A stretch of DNA of 64,000 nucleotides from Liopterus haemorrhoidalis. Taxonomy: Eukaryota; Arthropoda; Insecta; Coleoptera; Dytiscidae. The position numbers and the translations under genes are program-made. Under the pieces are notes generated by a model, which was given only the letters and a program-made list of their open reading frames with translations, searched no databases and was not told the origin of the DNA. The stretch spans positions 147,338,419-147,402,418 of the forward strand of contig OZ020611.1 of NCBI GenBank assembly GCA_963971575.1, in the 5' to 3' direction. Positions 1-11,555 of the stretch are shown here, one piece after another (positions within the stretch are counted from its first letter, which is position 1; each line of letters starts with the position of its first letter).

Positions 1-295
1 GATTCAGATCTGCCTGCAGATGGTAGCAGTCGTTTATTGATTTAATTTTAATGTAAATTTTTAAATCATCTGCGTACAAAAGTATATTAGAATAAACAAA
101 ACAGTGACTGACATCATTGATATAAAGAATAAATAATAGTGGTCCGAGATGCGAACCTTGGAGTACACCAGAAGTAGTGTTGAAAAACTTGGAATGATAG
201 CCATTTACTACAACTGCTTGTGATCTATTATAGATATAGGAACAATTCCAACGCAAGAGGATGCCGTGTATATCGATCTCAATGAGTTTACTAAT
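1..295 (-). pseudogene. LINE reverse transcriptase fragment
   Basis: The minus strand reads as part of a non-LTR reverse transcriptase. One frame gives GVLQGSHLGPLLF, the block before the catalytic centre, and then LLYADDLKIY, which contains the YADD catalytic pair. The fragment runs off the window edge and has no start or stop of its own. The spacing and motifs fit the jockey/CR1 group, but the clade is inferred by eye. Confidence 0.8.
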
Positions 296-404
296 GAGGT
301 TTTCAAGGTCAAATTATAAATATAAACCACTTATTTTAGCAAAAAACAAAAAATTTATAGCAGCACTAATTCTTAGTTGTTTTCGTCAAGATATCTAGGC
401 GCGA

Positions 405-553
405 ACTGCTGGCCATGCGTTCATTTCGCTTTGTTTACCAAAATATGTATCACGCGTCGGGTAGCGATGCTCCGTCGACTCTCACTCTAGACATTTACGT
501 CGAGTGGCGAAACCGTCGAGCTACGAGGCAGTCGAGTAACGGGGTATTACTGT
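405..553. mobile_element. Right end of a pogo-like TIR element (unit 1)
   Basis: The last bases, read inward on the minus strand, begin CAGTAATACCCCGTTACTCG, followed by a TA on the outside. The same end closes the fuller copy at 26985-27714. The left part of the element is missing here. The CAGTAATACCCCG ends resemble pogo/Tigger-type termini; that assignment is inference. Confidence 0.55.
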
Positions 554-800
554 ATGATATTTTGCTATCCTTGTAAAGCTGGTTTAATGTACTTTCAAGA
601 AAAGTACCGATTCCCTATGCTAGATAAAAAGTTGAAACAATTTCCGCTGAAGCTGGAAGTGATGCAGAATTCTTATTATAGTCGTTAAATGGGCCCTTTT
701 GTCTAGTTTAACTTTTCTTCTGAAGAATTTTTTGTATCTTTTAAAATAAAGAAGTTATTCGAGGTGCGGCGTTTCAAACAATGTATATATATATATATAT
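554..800. repeat. Arm of a fold-back element (family W), unit 1
   Basis: This stretch matches the right arm of the large palindromic element at 57254-58206 and the tail of the copy at 26291-27792. Shared landmarks are the ATTCCCTATGCTAGAT tract and the AGAATTCTTAT tract. Only one arm is left, next to the pogo-like end and a short AT microsatellite. Confidence 0.6.
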
Positions 801-1112
801 ATATGTAGGTAGTATATATGTGTGTAGGTGGTAGAGGTTTAGGTCTTAAGCCAGGTACTGCACTTCAGGCTTAGATAGAAATAATTATAATGTACTTAAA
901 ATAATCTATTTTTTTAATCGCTTTAACATCCTATTTTTGTCGCTTGAAATGGCGATCTATGATTTTGGAAATCTGGCAACCCTGGATCGTACGCAAAAGT
1001 ATATCTAGCTGTTTTTCAATAAATGTCGGACAAACAGACAGATAGGTAGAAATTGATTTTTGGTGGATATCGTCTTATAATCACCTGAAACATAGATATC
1101 CATCAATTTTAT
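801..1112. other. Region downstream of receptor exon B, no gene seen
   Basis: This interval follows exon B on the minus strand and is shared with 27910-28218 in unit 2. I see no coding frame and in particular no seventh membrane segment. A tract near 1018-1110 (ATAAATGTCGGACAAACAG) is the sequence to which the end of unit 2 is joined at about 47270. Confidence 0.5.
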
Positions 1113-1888
1113 TTATATACATTCCTTCTGAATCTCATACATTACCTCATTTTCAATAGTGGTAGCTGTATAATACAGTTGTATCATTTGAAGCAAGACT
1201 ATCAGAAGCAATGCTACCAACTCATGTTGAGATAATTCTGGTTCAGAATTGCCTTTTGTCAACAAAAAATACAACGCAAATATTGTTTGTATATAATTAG
1301 CTATAGTATAGAAAAGAAATATCCCAGAGAAGAATCTATTGTAGCGTATACAGGCTTGTGACAAAAGCCTGTGATTATTTGTTGCGACAGTCTGCACAAA
1401 TTTAGCGTAATTCTTGTCTCGTTTAACATCTTGTCCTTTTCCAAAATTGTATTTTACAACATATTCTTTTAATTGTAACACTCTTTCTTTAATACAGTGT
1501 ATTATAACGCTGGGCAAAATTAAAATTGCACACCGAATGTTAACAACAGTTGAATAATCAATTATATCCATAATTATGTTCTCTTTAGTTCTGTCTGTTA
1601 CGATCGTGAATGCGGGTGGAATTGGTGCCAGAAATACAAAAAAAATTGCAAAGTGTAAATAGTTTTTATATGAAATTTTAATTCCAAGGTTTGCTATATT
1701 TCTGTCAACTTCTTCTATTAATTGGCTGCATTGATATATTTCTTCTGATTTGAATAAAAATATCAACTGGCTACTCAGCATGCTGACGCTTGGTATCAGA
1801 GTTTGTAGAATGTATGCTATTCGACTTATTTTGTTTTTTATTCCTTGGGCCCTGATAAATATCACTATGTTTACTACGCTGTTGACAA
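1113..1888 (-). CDS. Gustatory-receptor-like gene copy 1, exon B
   Basis: This is the second visible exon of a chemoreceptor of the insect gustatory receptor (7tm_7) type, a sensory-neuron membrane channel protein. It starts after a T-rich acceptor ending TTTAG and supplies two bases that complete the codon split with exon A at 10641. The frame is open to a TAA after KECI. Membrane segments are visible around LIPSVSMLSSQLIFLF, HFAIFFVFLAPIPPAF, VVNIRCAILILPSVII, FSGIFLFYTIANYIQTIFAL and ALLLIVLLQMIQLYY. The ACIRYNRFFSGIFLFYT stretch fits the family's conserved region before the fifth to sixth segments. A usual C-terminal segment with a TY...QF tail is missing, so a further exon is lost, outside the window or never existed. 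The GAAT|GTATAT near the stop could be a weak donor. Confidence 0.72.
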
Positions 1889-2074
1889 CTAAAAAAAATA
1901 AATAATGGTTTTAATATACGATCATTGCGATGTTGAATCAAAATATATCCAGACTTATGCCAGAAAACTTTATTAATACACTACTATTTTAACCAAACTG
2001 TTCCAAAAACTGCAAGTGATAGAAAATCCACCAGAAGAATGGAACACGTGGTATAGTACCTCAATAAATAAAAA

Positions 2075-2749
2075 TCAGCTGTGGCCACCACAGGACCGAC
2101 CGACATCATAAAGTACTTGTATAAAATACATTCTAGCAGCAGAGTAGAAATATTTGGCCTAATATTTTCTAACAGAGATATTATTTATCATGACCATGGA
2201 AACGTTACATATAAGTATGAAAAAATAGAGACTTTTTTTGAATTTTTATTTTTTTTTCGTTTTATCAAAAAATGTCTCAAATAAAAGTTGTTAGTTATTG
2301 CTTTTATAGCAACTTTTGTTCAATACATTTTTTCGAAATATATAATTTACATTAATAATTTTTTTAAATATTCACAAAATTCTTAAAATCGACACGAGTA
2401 AACTCCCATTTTTATCCAACCGATTTTTACCAAAAGTTGATCAACTCGTGCCATTGATGGGAGAAGCTTAAATATGAAGTTTCATAACAATACTTTCAGC
2501 CGAATTTGCTCTGCACGTGTACACAGACAGACAGACGGACGGACGGACAGACGGACAGACGGACAGACGGACAGACGGACAGACGAACAGACGGACAGAC
2601 GGACAGACGGACAGACAGACCGACAGACATCATGCTAAAAATAGTCAAAACGTCATGTAGGGACCTCAATTCGTGGAGATCCATCGAAATCTCGAAATGT
2701 CAAAATCTGTATGATCACAATACCTCCCTTATATATGTTGGCGGTCGGT
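2075..2749. mobile_element. Dispersed element Y with GGAC/AGAC microsatellite (unit 1)
   Basis: This copy begins with TCAGCTGTGGCCACCACAGG, which holds a CTGTGG/CCACAG hairpin. Near its ends it has an inverted ACCGACCG(C/A)CA / TTGGCGGTCGGT pair. A run of GACGGACA-type repeats lies at about 2522-2620. Copies occur at 15865 and 29171, while unit 3 lacks it at about 53255, leaving only an A run. It has no coding capacity, and the open frames through the microsatellite are artefacts. It is probably a non-autonomous DNA transposon. Confidence 0.7.
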
Positions 2750-3238
2750 AAAAAGGGGGCAAAGAAGCGACGGGTGTAACAATAATAAAAAATAATAATA
2801 AATATGCACAAATTGCAACAAGATTGGCTAAACGTTGTCAGTTCCTTGTGGAAACTTTTAAAATTTATCATTAAGATCGCCAAAAGTACGCGTTGTCAAT
2901 CAAGTCAATAACTAAACCAATAATGCCGTATAGATGTGAGATATGGGAAGTGAACAATTTTAACAAAAGTATGTTGTGAATATGGTAGAGAAAAGTACTA
3001 AATAAAATTTATGATAGAAATAAAGTGAACTGTTTGAAGTTGCTTAGAATAAATGAAGAAATAAAGGGACTGCACTGGGATTTAACTTTAGGGTGTGTAG
3101 TTAACCCGTTGAGCCCCACGTGTACTACCGGTGGTCATTTTTGATTTATCTGAGTGGTCATCAGTGGTGCACGACTGATTTTTACTTTGGGACTGTATGT
3201 ACAACTATGGACAGGATTTATGTAGATTTTATCTATGC

Positions 3239-4594
3239 CAGTGTTTCTCAACCTTTTTCTTTGGCATACCATCTTAAGTACCTCGTAAAATTATAGCAAC
3301 GTGGTATAAGTAAGAAATTCAAAAAAATAATTTCAAAATTACTATAAATATAAGCTTTATTATGGAAACTGAGGTAGTATAAATATTATAATTATGGCGC
3401 CCGCTCCCAGCCTACTGGAATATAGAACGTAAAACAGTGTTGGTGATGCGGAGACACACCGAGTTGAGCACCTGGGGAAGACACGGACGACCTAGAGGAA
3501 AGGGAAGGAAATATAAACTTTTCTGCTCCTAGGGACTGCACTAGGAGACAACACAAGGGAAATGGTAGCCCTAGCTGGGGTGTAGACGGGTAAATCCTAG
3601 GCCCACAAGTAATGGCTATGGAGGAACCAAACCTAGAAAATCCAATGATGTCTCTGAAAACCCTAGCCAAGCGACAAACCATGCGGGAAACGTTACTCAA
3701 CACGATGGATGTCACATAAATGGAATGCAGTACCACAAAATACAATATTAAATAAAAAACTGATAATTTATAACAAAATTAATATTAAATACAAAAATTA
3801 CAAAATACTAAATTTAAATTCTAAATAAATCAGCACACGTGATCAAGAGACCAGCGGGTGCGAACAAAAAAATACAAGTTACGCGCTGAGGCGATAACAA
3901 GATAGAATTATATGTTACAAAAAATTATATATTAATAAACAATGAATTTGAATGTATGTAAAATTGGAACAGACTTACAATAGATGTTTTCCTAATAACT
4001 ATGTAGAATATTTATTTCCAACTTTACATATGTGGCACTGGTGTCCCAAAAACAGGTTCCTGGGTCCTCGGATGGTTCCTTGGAAGGTGTAGATACACAA
4101 AAAATATGAATGATGACACCAAGAGGGTGTAAAATCACTTAAACCGCGATAAAGACGCGTAATATAACTTAGAAACTTGTAATAATATTTCGGCTAGCGC
4201 AGTATTCACTAAACAGGTCAGTATTGGAATGATTATGTGAAAATGTAATGTTAAATCCGGCAGGTAGCGGTACTCAACATTTTTTAAAAACACAAAAAGT
4301 TTTTGATTTAAATTAAATTCAGTAAAATTTAATTTAATAATAATAGCTGCCTTACATCCGCGACAATAATAATGCAGTTTTATTGAACTACACTCATCAA
4401 AATGGTCCAAGAATATTTGGTGAAAAGCCCAATGTAATGAAGAAAATAATGTTCATTTGTTTCTGCTTAAATATCCAACCAATACCATATAAACAAGTGC
4501 AAACTTTCATCAACACCTGCGGCATTTGCACAAATGCTTAAACACGGCCAGCTTACACCTGCGGGTACGAGTACTTCCAGTTGAGAACCACCTG
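3239..4594. mobile_element. hAT-like element with CAGTGTTTCTCAACC end (unit 1)
   Basis: The left end is CAGTGTTTCTCAACC and the right end, inverted, is CAGGTGGTTCTCAACTGG. Flanking 8-mers are ATCTATGC and ATCTACTC, a degraded 8-bp target duplication as expected for hAT. Equivalent copies lie at 30298-33345 and 53741-54602. I see no hAT transposase motif inside, so it is non-autonomous. Confidence 0.6.
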
Positions 4595-4734
4595 ATCTAC
4601 TCCATTTGAACTTCGGTTCCACGATGTACGCTTGATATGGCTTAGCTGTTTCGATAATTAAGACAATAGAAATTAGTTATTTATAGGTGATGAAGGAAAA
4701 AAGTGTAAATTTTTAATATTATTAAATTTTTTAA

Positions 4735-4890
4735 ATTTTTTATTTATTTTACATCAGCCTATTTCTGTTACGAGGCTAATCGCCGATGCCAGCGGGCGAG
4801 CTCCTACACCTGGATGAGGGGTGAATGATTGTGAAAATGGGAGTAATGTTAACATATTATTCTCGCTCGAATAATATCACCAACGGGTGA
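4735..4890 (-). repeat. Truncated antisense SINE tail (Ser/Leu-tRNA type)
   Basis: This stretch is the reverse complement of the body of the SINE at 11305-11550. It shares the AATAATATCACCAACGGG junction and the CTACACCTGGATGAGGGG tract. The tRNA-like head is lost here. The same truncated copy is at 33475-33640 in unit 2. Confidence 0.65.
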
Positions 4891-5058
4891 TCTTATTCGG
4901 TGACTTTGATAAGAAATGGCGCTCAGATCGCAAGTTTGATATTATATCTAGCATTTGCCCGTCGTTGTAGACACACACACTAAGTTTAAAGTAGATCTGT
5001 GAAATTGTATATTTCTAACAGCGTTCGGAAGCCGATAAGTTTGTGTATATTTGCTACA

Positions 5059-6138
5059 ATGAAAAAAAAAAAAAAAAAGACAAGTGAATTCCGTGTGTTG
5101 ATTAAGCACTATATTTTGTGTGGAAAAACCATTAAGGAAACTGAAGCAAAGTAAAAGAAATATTATGGGAACATTGATCCGTAGCGTGGAATGGTTCACA
5201 AGTGGTTCAGGGAATGTCTTTGTAATTCACGGAATCGTATGACTATTTCAAAGCAATGTTTGGACATGTACAAGCGCAATCCAAGTGAGTTTTTGCGACG
5301 CCGTTGCATAAACCGTTGATGAAACATGGATCCAGCACTACACACCAGAAATGAAAGAAAAGTAAAAATAGTGGATTTCTCCTTGCTAACGTAGGCAAAA
5401 AGGCAAAAAGGCTTCCCTCGGCCAAGCTGAATACCAGCTGAATTTGTGAAAAGGCCTCTTTTGACGAAAACAAAAGTGACAATGGATTAGCTCACTCGTC
5501 CGCAATTCAACAGGCAAACTGGTCGAATTGCGCTATGAACTGCTCCCTCATCCACCGTATTCTCCATATTTGGCTCCTTCGACAGGTCTCTCTTTCCAAA
5601 CATGAAAGTTATTCGCTAATTCTACAGAGTGTGTACGGTCTTTTTATTTCTTTTTTAATAGGTGATACTACAGGTCAAAAGAAAGCGAAACACCTTAAAA
5701 CCCCTTAGTAAATTTTTATAATAAAAAAGATATTAATTTTTCAAAGTTTTTAATCTTTGGGGTTTTTTGCCATAACTCACCAAATATTTATCCAATCAAA
5801 AAAATGCATTGAGATAAAAGATTTGTATTCTTATTCTTAACAATATTTGTAATATAAGTTTTTGCTATTAAGTTTATATCTTTTATTATAAAATTTTTAC
5901 TAAGGTGTTTTAAGGTTTTTCACCTTCTTTTGGCCTGTAGTATCACCTATTAAAAAAGAAATAAGAAGACCGTAAACACCCTGTATATTCGCATAGAACG
6001 AGATCATCGCTAAAACACGCCTAATTTGCAGAGTTCGAGAAATCGTACTTTCTGGAAAACTTAACCAAGTTGGAATATCGTTGAGCAAAATGTATCGAGC
6101 TAAAAGGAGACTATGTTGAAAAAAAAGTCACATTTTAG
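5059..6138 (+). pseudogene. Mariner transposase relic (unit 1)
   Basis: This is a decayed mariner cut-and-paste transposase. It opens with ATG and a lysine run, then SEFRVLIKHYILCGKTIKE, which is helix-turn-helix-type N-terminal sequence. Further on it reads SKQCLDMYKRNPSEFLRR and TVDETWIQHYTPEMK, the first catalytic Asp region. The second Asp region is DNGLAHSSAI. The third region reads YSPYLAPST, so the final catalytic Asp is lost. A terminal IELKGDYVEKKVTF is still visible. Stops and frameshifts are many, and a 359-bp MITE sits inside. Related copies are at 33796 and 54939. Confidence 0.8.
5625..5983. mobile_element. TA-flanked MITE with ~115-bp inverted ends
   Basis: The ends are inverted copies of a CAGGGTGTTTACGGTCTTC-type sequence that continues through TAATAGGTGATACTACAGG for over 100 bases. 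TA lies on both sides. It interrupts the mariner relic. The matching site in unit 3 (TA at 56430-56431) is empty, so the insertion came after the unit 3 split. Unit 2 has a 3'-deleted copy at 34358-34610. Confidence 0.8.
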
Positions 6139-7229
6139 TAAAAAAAAAAAAACGGTATTTAATTATCATAGCAACCGTTGATACGCAAAGGAAGTAGAGC
6201 AGCAGAGGGAGAAGTGAAGGGAGGAACACCGGACTCGTTAGCAAGTATGATATATAAAATATGTGACGTGCACATTGTCCGCGCGGAAAATACCAACAGA
6301 TACACTACAAAGGGGTCCAAAATACTGATAATTGATAACAGCTAAATATATAAGTAAAGTTTATAAGTATATAAGTAAAGTTTGTAGGCAAATTGTATCT
6401 GGGGCCCATAAACTTATTATTACGTGTTACATTTACCGACAAATACATAAAAGGAATTGGGCATCAAATTAAAAAATAATAAAATTAGATATAGTGCCAC
6501 GAAGCAAACAAGAACCCCGAAAAATATGTGAACTAGTTTGAAAATTTTTAGGCGGGTTTCCGTCTGACCAATTTGGAACCACCTTAAGGAATGTGTATAG
6601 TCTGACACAGAACTGATAAGTATTGATTTTACGCTTTATTTGTATAATTTTTGCTTTAGTATTTGTGTTTGATATAATTTAAGTTGAATTGAATTTATAA
6701 CTCAAAATTGATCTGTATTTATAACTAGTATTAATATTTATATATAATAGTTCACACATATGTATATAGAATTTCGCGCGAGTGTAATATGCCGTTGAGT
6801 GTACTTGAGTGTACTTGTACCCAGGGACTTTGTTTGCTTTGATTTACAAAAAAAAAAAAAAATCAGCTCATGGCGTTGCAGTCTGCCCGGCATGTTCATA
6901 ATTGCTTATGGACACGATGAATCTGTATATAAAATTATCTTTATGGAGCCACATGTCCACCGGTGCACAGGGGTATAAAGTGTCAAGAAAAAAGTGGCTC
7001 CGCGACAAGTACTATATTTTTGTGTGGGGCTCAACGTGTTTAAAGGACAAAGGCTTAGGTGGCTGGGATGTGTGATTCGTCTATTAGAAGATAGTGTGAC
7101 AAAAATATTCGTCCAAAGAAGAATAGTCGCAAAGTAAAACGCAGGTTGTTAAAAATGAGAAACGGATTAATGTGGTCCGAAAACATCTGGGACAAATAAG
7201 TGTTAGGAACTGAGATAACAAGGCATAAA

Positions 7230-7482
7230 CTAGGAACGACCAGATATAAAAATTTCTGGAACCGGATACCCGATTAGTACCCGCTACCCGTTATTTGCCA
7301 ACTATTACCGCTATACTAGATAATTACCTGTTAAGGATGGATTTTTTTTACAACAGAACTCATTGATAAACAAATACCCGTTATTTATCTACTACCCGTT
7401 CATAGTTGACGGGTAGCGGGTAATTAGTAATCAAAATCGGAATCGGGTACAATGTTAACCGGTCGGCTAGTGGGCATCCGGG
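7230..7482. repeat. ACCCG/CGGGT hairpin-rich repeat
   Basis: Short blocks such as TACCCGCTACCCGTTA on the left face GGGTAGCGGGTAATTA on the right, so the whole piece can fold on itself. The unit 2 copy at 35440-35700 is slightly longer. It is probably a degenerate MITE. No target duplication was found. Confidence 0.45.
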
Positions 7483-8399
7483 TAAAGTCCATTTATCGTA
7501 ACTTTGAAATGACGTCACAGTTGAAAAACTCACCTTGTTGCCAATTCGTAAACTGTCAACAAAAGTTAGGTTATATCGACCAACTTCTAAAAATATATTG
7601 AAAACCTATATTTCCTATGGAGGAAAGGAATTAATGTAAATTATGATGCACAGCAGTTCTTTCTAACCGATTTGTCGCGAAATTTATGGTTTATATTATA
7701 TTAAGTGTGTAATGTAGTATTTTAAAAAAATAAATATATTTCAGTGTATAAGTATCATCAGAAATATTTGTTTTTAGAAATGTGTCGTGTTCTTTTAATA
7801 CTTTTTATACAATTTACTTTAATTTTTTGCCTGGTGTCACATTGACACAGCGGGTTCGGGAAGCAAACGCGGAATGTTCCGAGTCACACTGTTTAACTCC
7901 AGACCACTCGAATAAACGCGTTTAGACCTTTTCTCGAACGCTCCGAGCTTGCTTCCTGAACTCACTAAATGATATCGGAAAGCAATGATAAAGAGTCAAA
8001 TTTTTTATTATTCGAATAGAAATTTTTGAATTTCAGATGTTAGATACAATTTTGTTCCGAATAATGAATATTCAAATATTATTTCCAGTCGAACAGTTTA
8101 TTGCCGCTAGCTGCAAGTGTAAATTTCATGAGTACGCTAAAATTACTTTTCGTTTGCATCTGATGATAATAAAACGTTCTATGCAACAGACCTGTAGGTT
8201 AAAATTACAAAAAAAAGAACGTAACAAATGTAAATAGAACATATTTTATTAATCATATATAATATTTTTTTATCGATCAAGATACAAAATTAAATATTGT
8301 TTTTGTTCACTTATATTAAAAATTATAAAACCTTTTAAAATATACAAACACAATATACAGATAAAAGTACGTTATAGAAATATCACCCATCATATTTGA

Positions 8400-10110
8400 T
8401 ATCTATTACTCTTTAATGAGTTTTAAAAAACCCTTAAAGTTTGGTCTGAATCGCTCTGTAAGAAATGGTAGTTTATTAAGGTACCATTGCAGTTTTAAAA
8501 AATTAACTCTACCAATATCCCGAAAATTATTGCTATGATCAAGCTAAAATTTTATATCTAATGCTCTTTTATGAGTTTTAAAAAACCCTAAAATTTTGGA
8601 CTCAAACGCTCTGTTAGAAATGGTAGTTTACTAAGGTACCATTGCAATTTTTAAAAATTTACTCTACCAATATCTGAAAAACTATTGCTACGATCAAGCT
8701 AAAAATTTATATCTAATACTCTTTTATGAGTTTTAAAAAACCCTTAAATTTTGGACTCAAACGCTCTGTTAGAAATGGTAGTTTACTAAGGTACCAATGC
8801 AATTTTAAAAAATTTACTCTACCAATATCTCGAAAACTGTTGCTACGATCAAGCTAAAATTTGATATCTACAACTCTTTTATGATTTTTAAAAAACACTT
8901 AATTTTTGGTTTCAATCGCTCTGTTAGAAATGGTAGTTTACTAAGGTACCATTGCAGTTTTTAAAAATTAACTCAACCAATATCTCGAAACTATTGCTTC
9001 GATCAAGCTAAAATTTTATATCTAATACTCTTTTATGAGTTTTAAAAAACCCTTAAATTTTGGACTCAAACGCTGTTAGAAATGGTAGTTTACTAAGGTA
9101 CCATTGCAATTTTAAAAAATTTACTCTACCAATATCTCGAAAACTATTGCTTCGATCAAGCTAAAATTTGATATCTAATACTCTTTTATGAGTCTTAAAA
9201 AACCCTTAAATTTTGGTCTCAATCGCTCTGTAAGAAATGGTAGTTTACTCAGGTACCATTGCAGTTTTTAAAAATTAACCATAAAATTTTGGACTCAAAA
9301 GCTCTGTTAGAAATGGTAGTATACAAAGGTACCATTGCAATTTTAAAAATTTACTCTACCAATATCTCGAAAACTATTGCTTCGATCAAGCTAGAATTTT
9401 ATATATAATACTCTTTTATGAGTTTTAAAAAACCCTTAAATTTTGGACTCAAACGCTCTGTTAGAAATGGTAGTTTACTAAGGTACCATTGCAATTTTTA
9501 AAAATTAACTCAACCAGTATCTCGAAAACTATTGCTTCAATCAAGCTAAAGTTTTATATCTAATACTCTTTTATGAGTTTTAAAAAACCTTTAAATTTTG
9601 GACTCAAACGCTGTGTTAGAAATGGTAGTTTACTAAGGTACCATTGCAATTTTTAAAAATTAACTCAACCAATATCTCGAAAACTATTGCTTCGATCAAG
9701 CTAAAATTTGATATCTAATACTCTTTTATAAGTTTTAAAAAACCTTTAAATTTTGGACTCAAACGCTCTGTTAGAAATGGTAGTTTACAAAGGTACCATT
9801 GCAATTTTTAAAAATTTTCTCTACCAATATCTCGAAAACTATTACTTCGATCAAGCTAAAATTTGATATTTAATACTCTTTTACGAGTTTTAAAAAACCC
9901 TACAATTTTGGTCTCAATCGCTCTGTAAGAAATGGTAGTTTACTAAGGTACCATTGCAGTTTTAAAAATTAACTCGACCAATATCTCGAAAACTATTGCT
10001 ACGATCAAGCTAAAATTTGATATCTGCTACTCTTTTATGAGTTTTAAAAAACCCTTAAATTTTAGTTTTAATCACTCTGTTAGAAATGGTAGTTTACTAA
10101 GGTACCCCTT
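8400..10110. repeat. 155-bp tandem satellite array, about 11 copies
   Basis: A monomer containing TAGTTTACTAAGGTACCATT repeats head to tail. The GGTACC landmark recurs at 8480, 8635, 8790, 8945, 9097, 9252, 9328, 9482, 9637, 9792, 9947 and 10101. The period is 152-155, apart from one unit shortened to 76. Copies differ by scattered substitutions. It lies wholly inside the 7485-10495 element and is absent from units 2 and 3. Confidence 0.9.
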
Positions 10111-10247
10111 TCATGTAATTTTATATTAATAGTGTCGACAGTAACATGCTCTCCTAGAATCAAATTAATTATCTTTCAAAATAATTAATAAGAGACAAAA
10201 CCATCCTTTGAGCACGGGCATTTTTATTACAGTAAAATTTAAAAAAA

Positions 10248-10253
<6 letters not shown>

Positions 10254-10287
<34 letters not shown>

Positions 10288-10288
10288 C
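10254..10288. repeat. AT dinucleotide microsatellite
   Basis: An uninterrupted AT run follows an A-rich tract. It lies in the right flank of the satellite-bearing element. Confidence 0.9.
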
Positions 10289-10640
10289 CTCAGTAAATAA
10301 GCATTTAAATGTCAACCTGACAAATAACGATTGAACAATCCAATTACAAACTGACAACATTGGAAAAATTTACCAACATTAAATAAATAAATGTACTAAC
10401 TGAGTTATGGATTGATGTTGATTAAAACATATCATAACGTTGGTACTTAAATTAACCAAGTGTGACGTCATGTCATATTTATTGTGAATGGAGTTTACTC
10501 ATCGTCATTTCTACGATTTAATGACAACAAGCCTATTAGCGGAGAACAATGGTCCAACGAACCTTGGGCCTGCTGGCTTGTATTGCTGACCAATTATTAT
10601 TATTATTAAATTAATTATTAAATTAAACAATTAGACTTAC

Positions 10641-10833
10641 ATATTATAGGAAAAACAGTTATAAAATTTGGTTTCTGTGGTAGCAAATACAACCTTCCAC
10701 TTTTTTCACATCTTTGTTCTTTGAATGGAAACATACCAATAGATAACCAAAAATATTTAAATAAGGCATAAAATTCTACAAGAGTAGTAGGGTACTTTAA
10801 TTTTGGTAGTTTTATTCGCGTCCACAATGACAT
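10641..10833 (-). CDS. Gustatory-receptor-like gene copy 1, exon A (start exon)
   Basis: The exon begins MSLWTRIKLPKLKYPTTL and ends NFITVFPII plus one base, directly before a GTAAGT donor. Length is 193 nt in all three units, and the initiating ATG is conserved. The single leftover base plus the two first bases of exon B restore one codon, after which the frame reads VNSVVNT. The first membrane segment therefore spans the splice junction. WLSIGMFPF fits the short loop before that segment in insect taste receptors. The intron to exon B is about 8.75 kb and full of transposons. Copy 1 gives one open frame of about 322 residues over both exons. Confidence 0.72.
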
Positions 10834-11304
10834 TCTTCCACTGACTGAATCAATAACAATATATGAATGTAATGTACTGACGAATCAGATAGAAATATTA
10901 CACTAAAATCAGTATGTTATCCCAACATTTGATTTATTACTTTCACATACAGTGCCGTATCTAGGCAAGCACCCTTAAATCGAATTGACAGAAAAATTGC
11001 CCAATCCGATAATATATTTAGTTAAATTTTGCCGCTGTGCTTTGCATTTCAGAAGTTGGTAAACCGAATTGATTGATTGGGTTCAGGCACTCTATTGCGT
11101 TATTTAGCGGTTTCGAGATTGGCCCTTCATGGCTATGAATTAATTAAGTATATCCGAATATCGGTGTTGCTCTCCGAATATTTATTTCTTGTTTTTTTGC
11201 CTTCTTGTTTCTATTGCTTCGTGCAGTAGAACTTATAGCAAGGTAAAATTAATTAGGGACTATTTAAGATAGACTATCAGACTAGAACGATTATCCAGTC
11301 ATTC

Positions 11305-11555
11305 CATAGCCAATGAATTGGCCGAGCTCGTTCAATCACGCAGTTCTGACTGGTATAAACAGTCTGAATTGTGAGGTTGTTGTTGAAGTCCCCATTGGTG
11401 ATATTATTCGGGCGAGAATAATATGGTAACATTACTCCCAATTTCACAATCATTCACCCCTTATCCAGGTGTAGGAGTTCTCCCTGGCATCGGCGATTTA
11501 CCTCGTTGCAGAAATAGGTCGATGTAAAATAAATATATTTTTTTTAAATCGTTCC
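11305..11555 (+). repeat. tRNA-derived SINE, Ser/Leu-type head (unit 1)
   Basis: The head carries an A-box-like GGCCGAGCTCGTTCAATC and a degenerate B box (GTTGAAGTCCCCATTGG). The body ends in an A/T-rich tail after GTCGATGTAAAATAAATA. Equivalent copies lie at 36505 and 59000, the last with the best preserved tRNA fold. The three copies share position relative to exon A, so the insertion predates the triplication. Confidence 0.75.

Larger units (their letters stand above)
3105..7039. mobile_element. piggyBac-like TTAA element with nested insertions (unit 1)
   Basis: The left end reads TTAA-CCCGTTGAGCCCCACGTG and the right end, inverted, reads TTAA-ACACGTTGAGCCCCAC. TTAA flanks with short inverted ends are the signature of piggyBac-like elements. 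The next tract, ACTACCGGTGGTCA, resembles piggyBac-type subterminal sequence. No transposase is seen. The interior is filled by an hAT-like element, an antisense SINE piece and a mariner relic. Confidence 0.65.
7485..10495. mobile_element. 3.0-kb TIR element carrying a 155-bp satellite
   Basis: The left end AAGTCCATTTATCG and the right end read inward, AACTCCATTCACAA, are inverted, with ATGACGTCACA shortly inside each. TA flanks both ends. Unit 2 joins the two flanks directly at TA 35699-35700, an unfilled site. There is no recognisable transposase. The 66-codon frame at 8037 shows no family signature. A relative, truncated on one side, sits at about 16579-16935. Confidence 0.75.

Noticed and set aside
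2496..2751. Frames rich in DRRTDGQT or PSVRLSVC (also at 16238-16510 and 29546-29843)
   Set aside because: They come from the GACGGACA microsatellite in element Y. The repeats have no spacers, so they are not a CRISPR array.
4948..5482. Minus-strand frames of about 80 codons repeated at 33685-34246
   Set aside because: They are antisense shadows of the mariner relic, shared only because the unit is duplicated.
8037..8237. 66-codon frame before the satellite array
   Set aside because: No domain, no conservation in another unit, and it lies within a non-coding TIR element.
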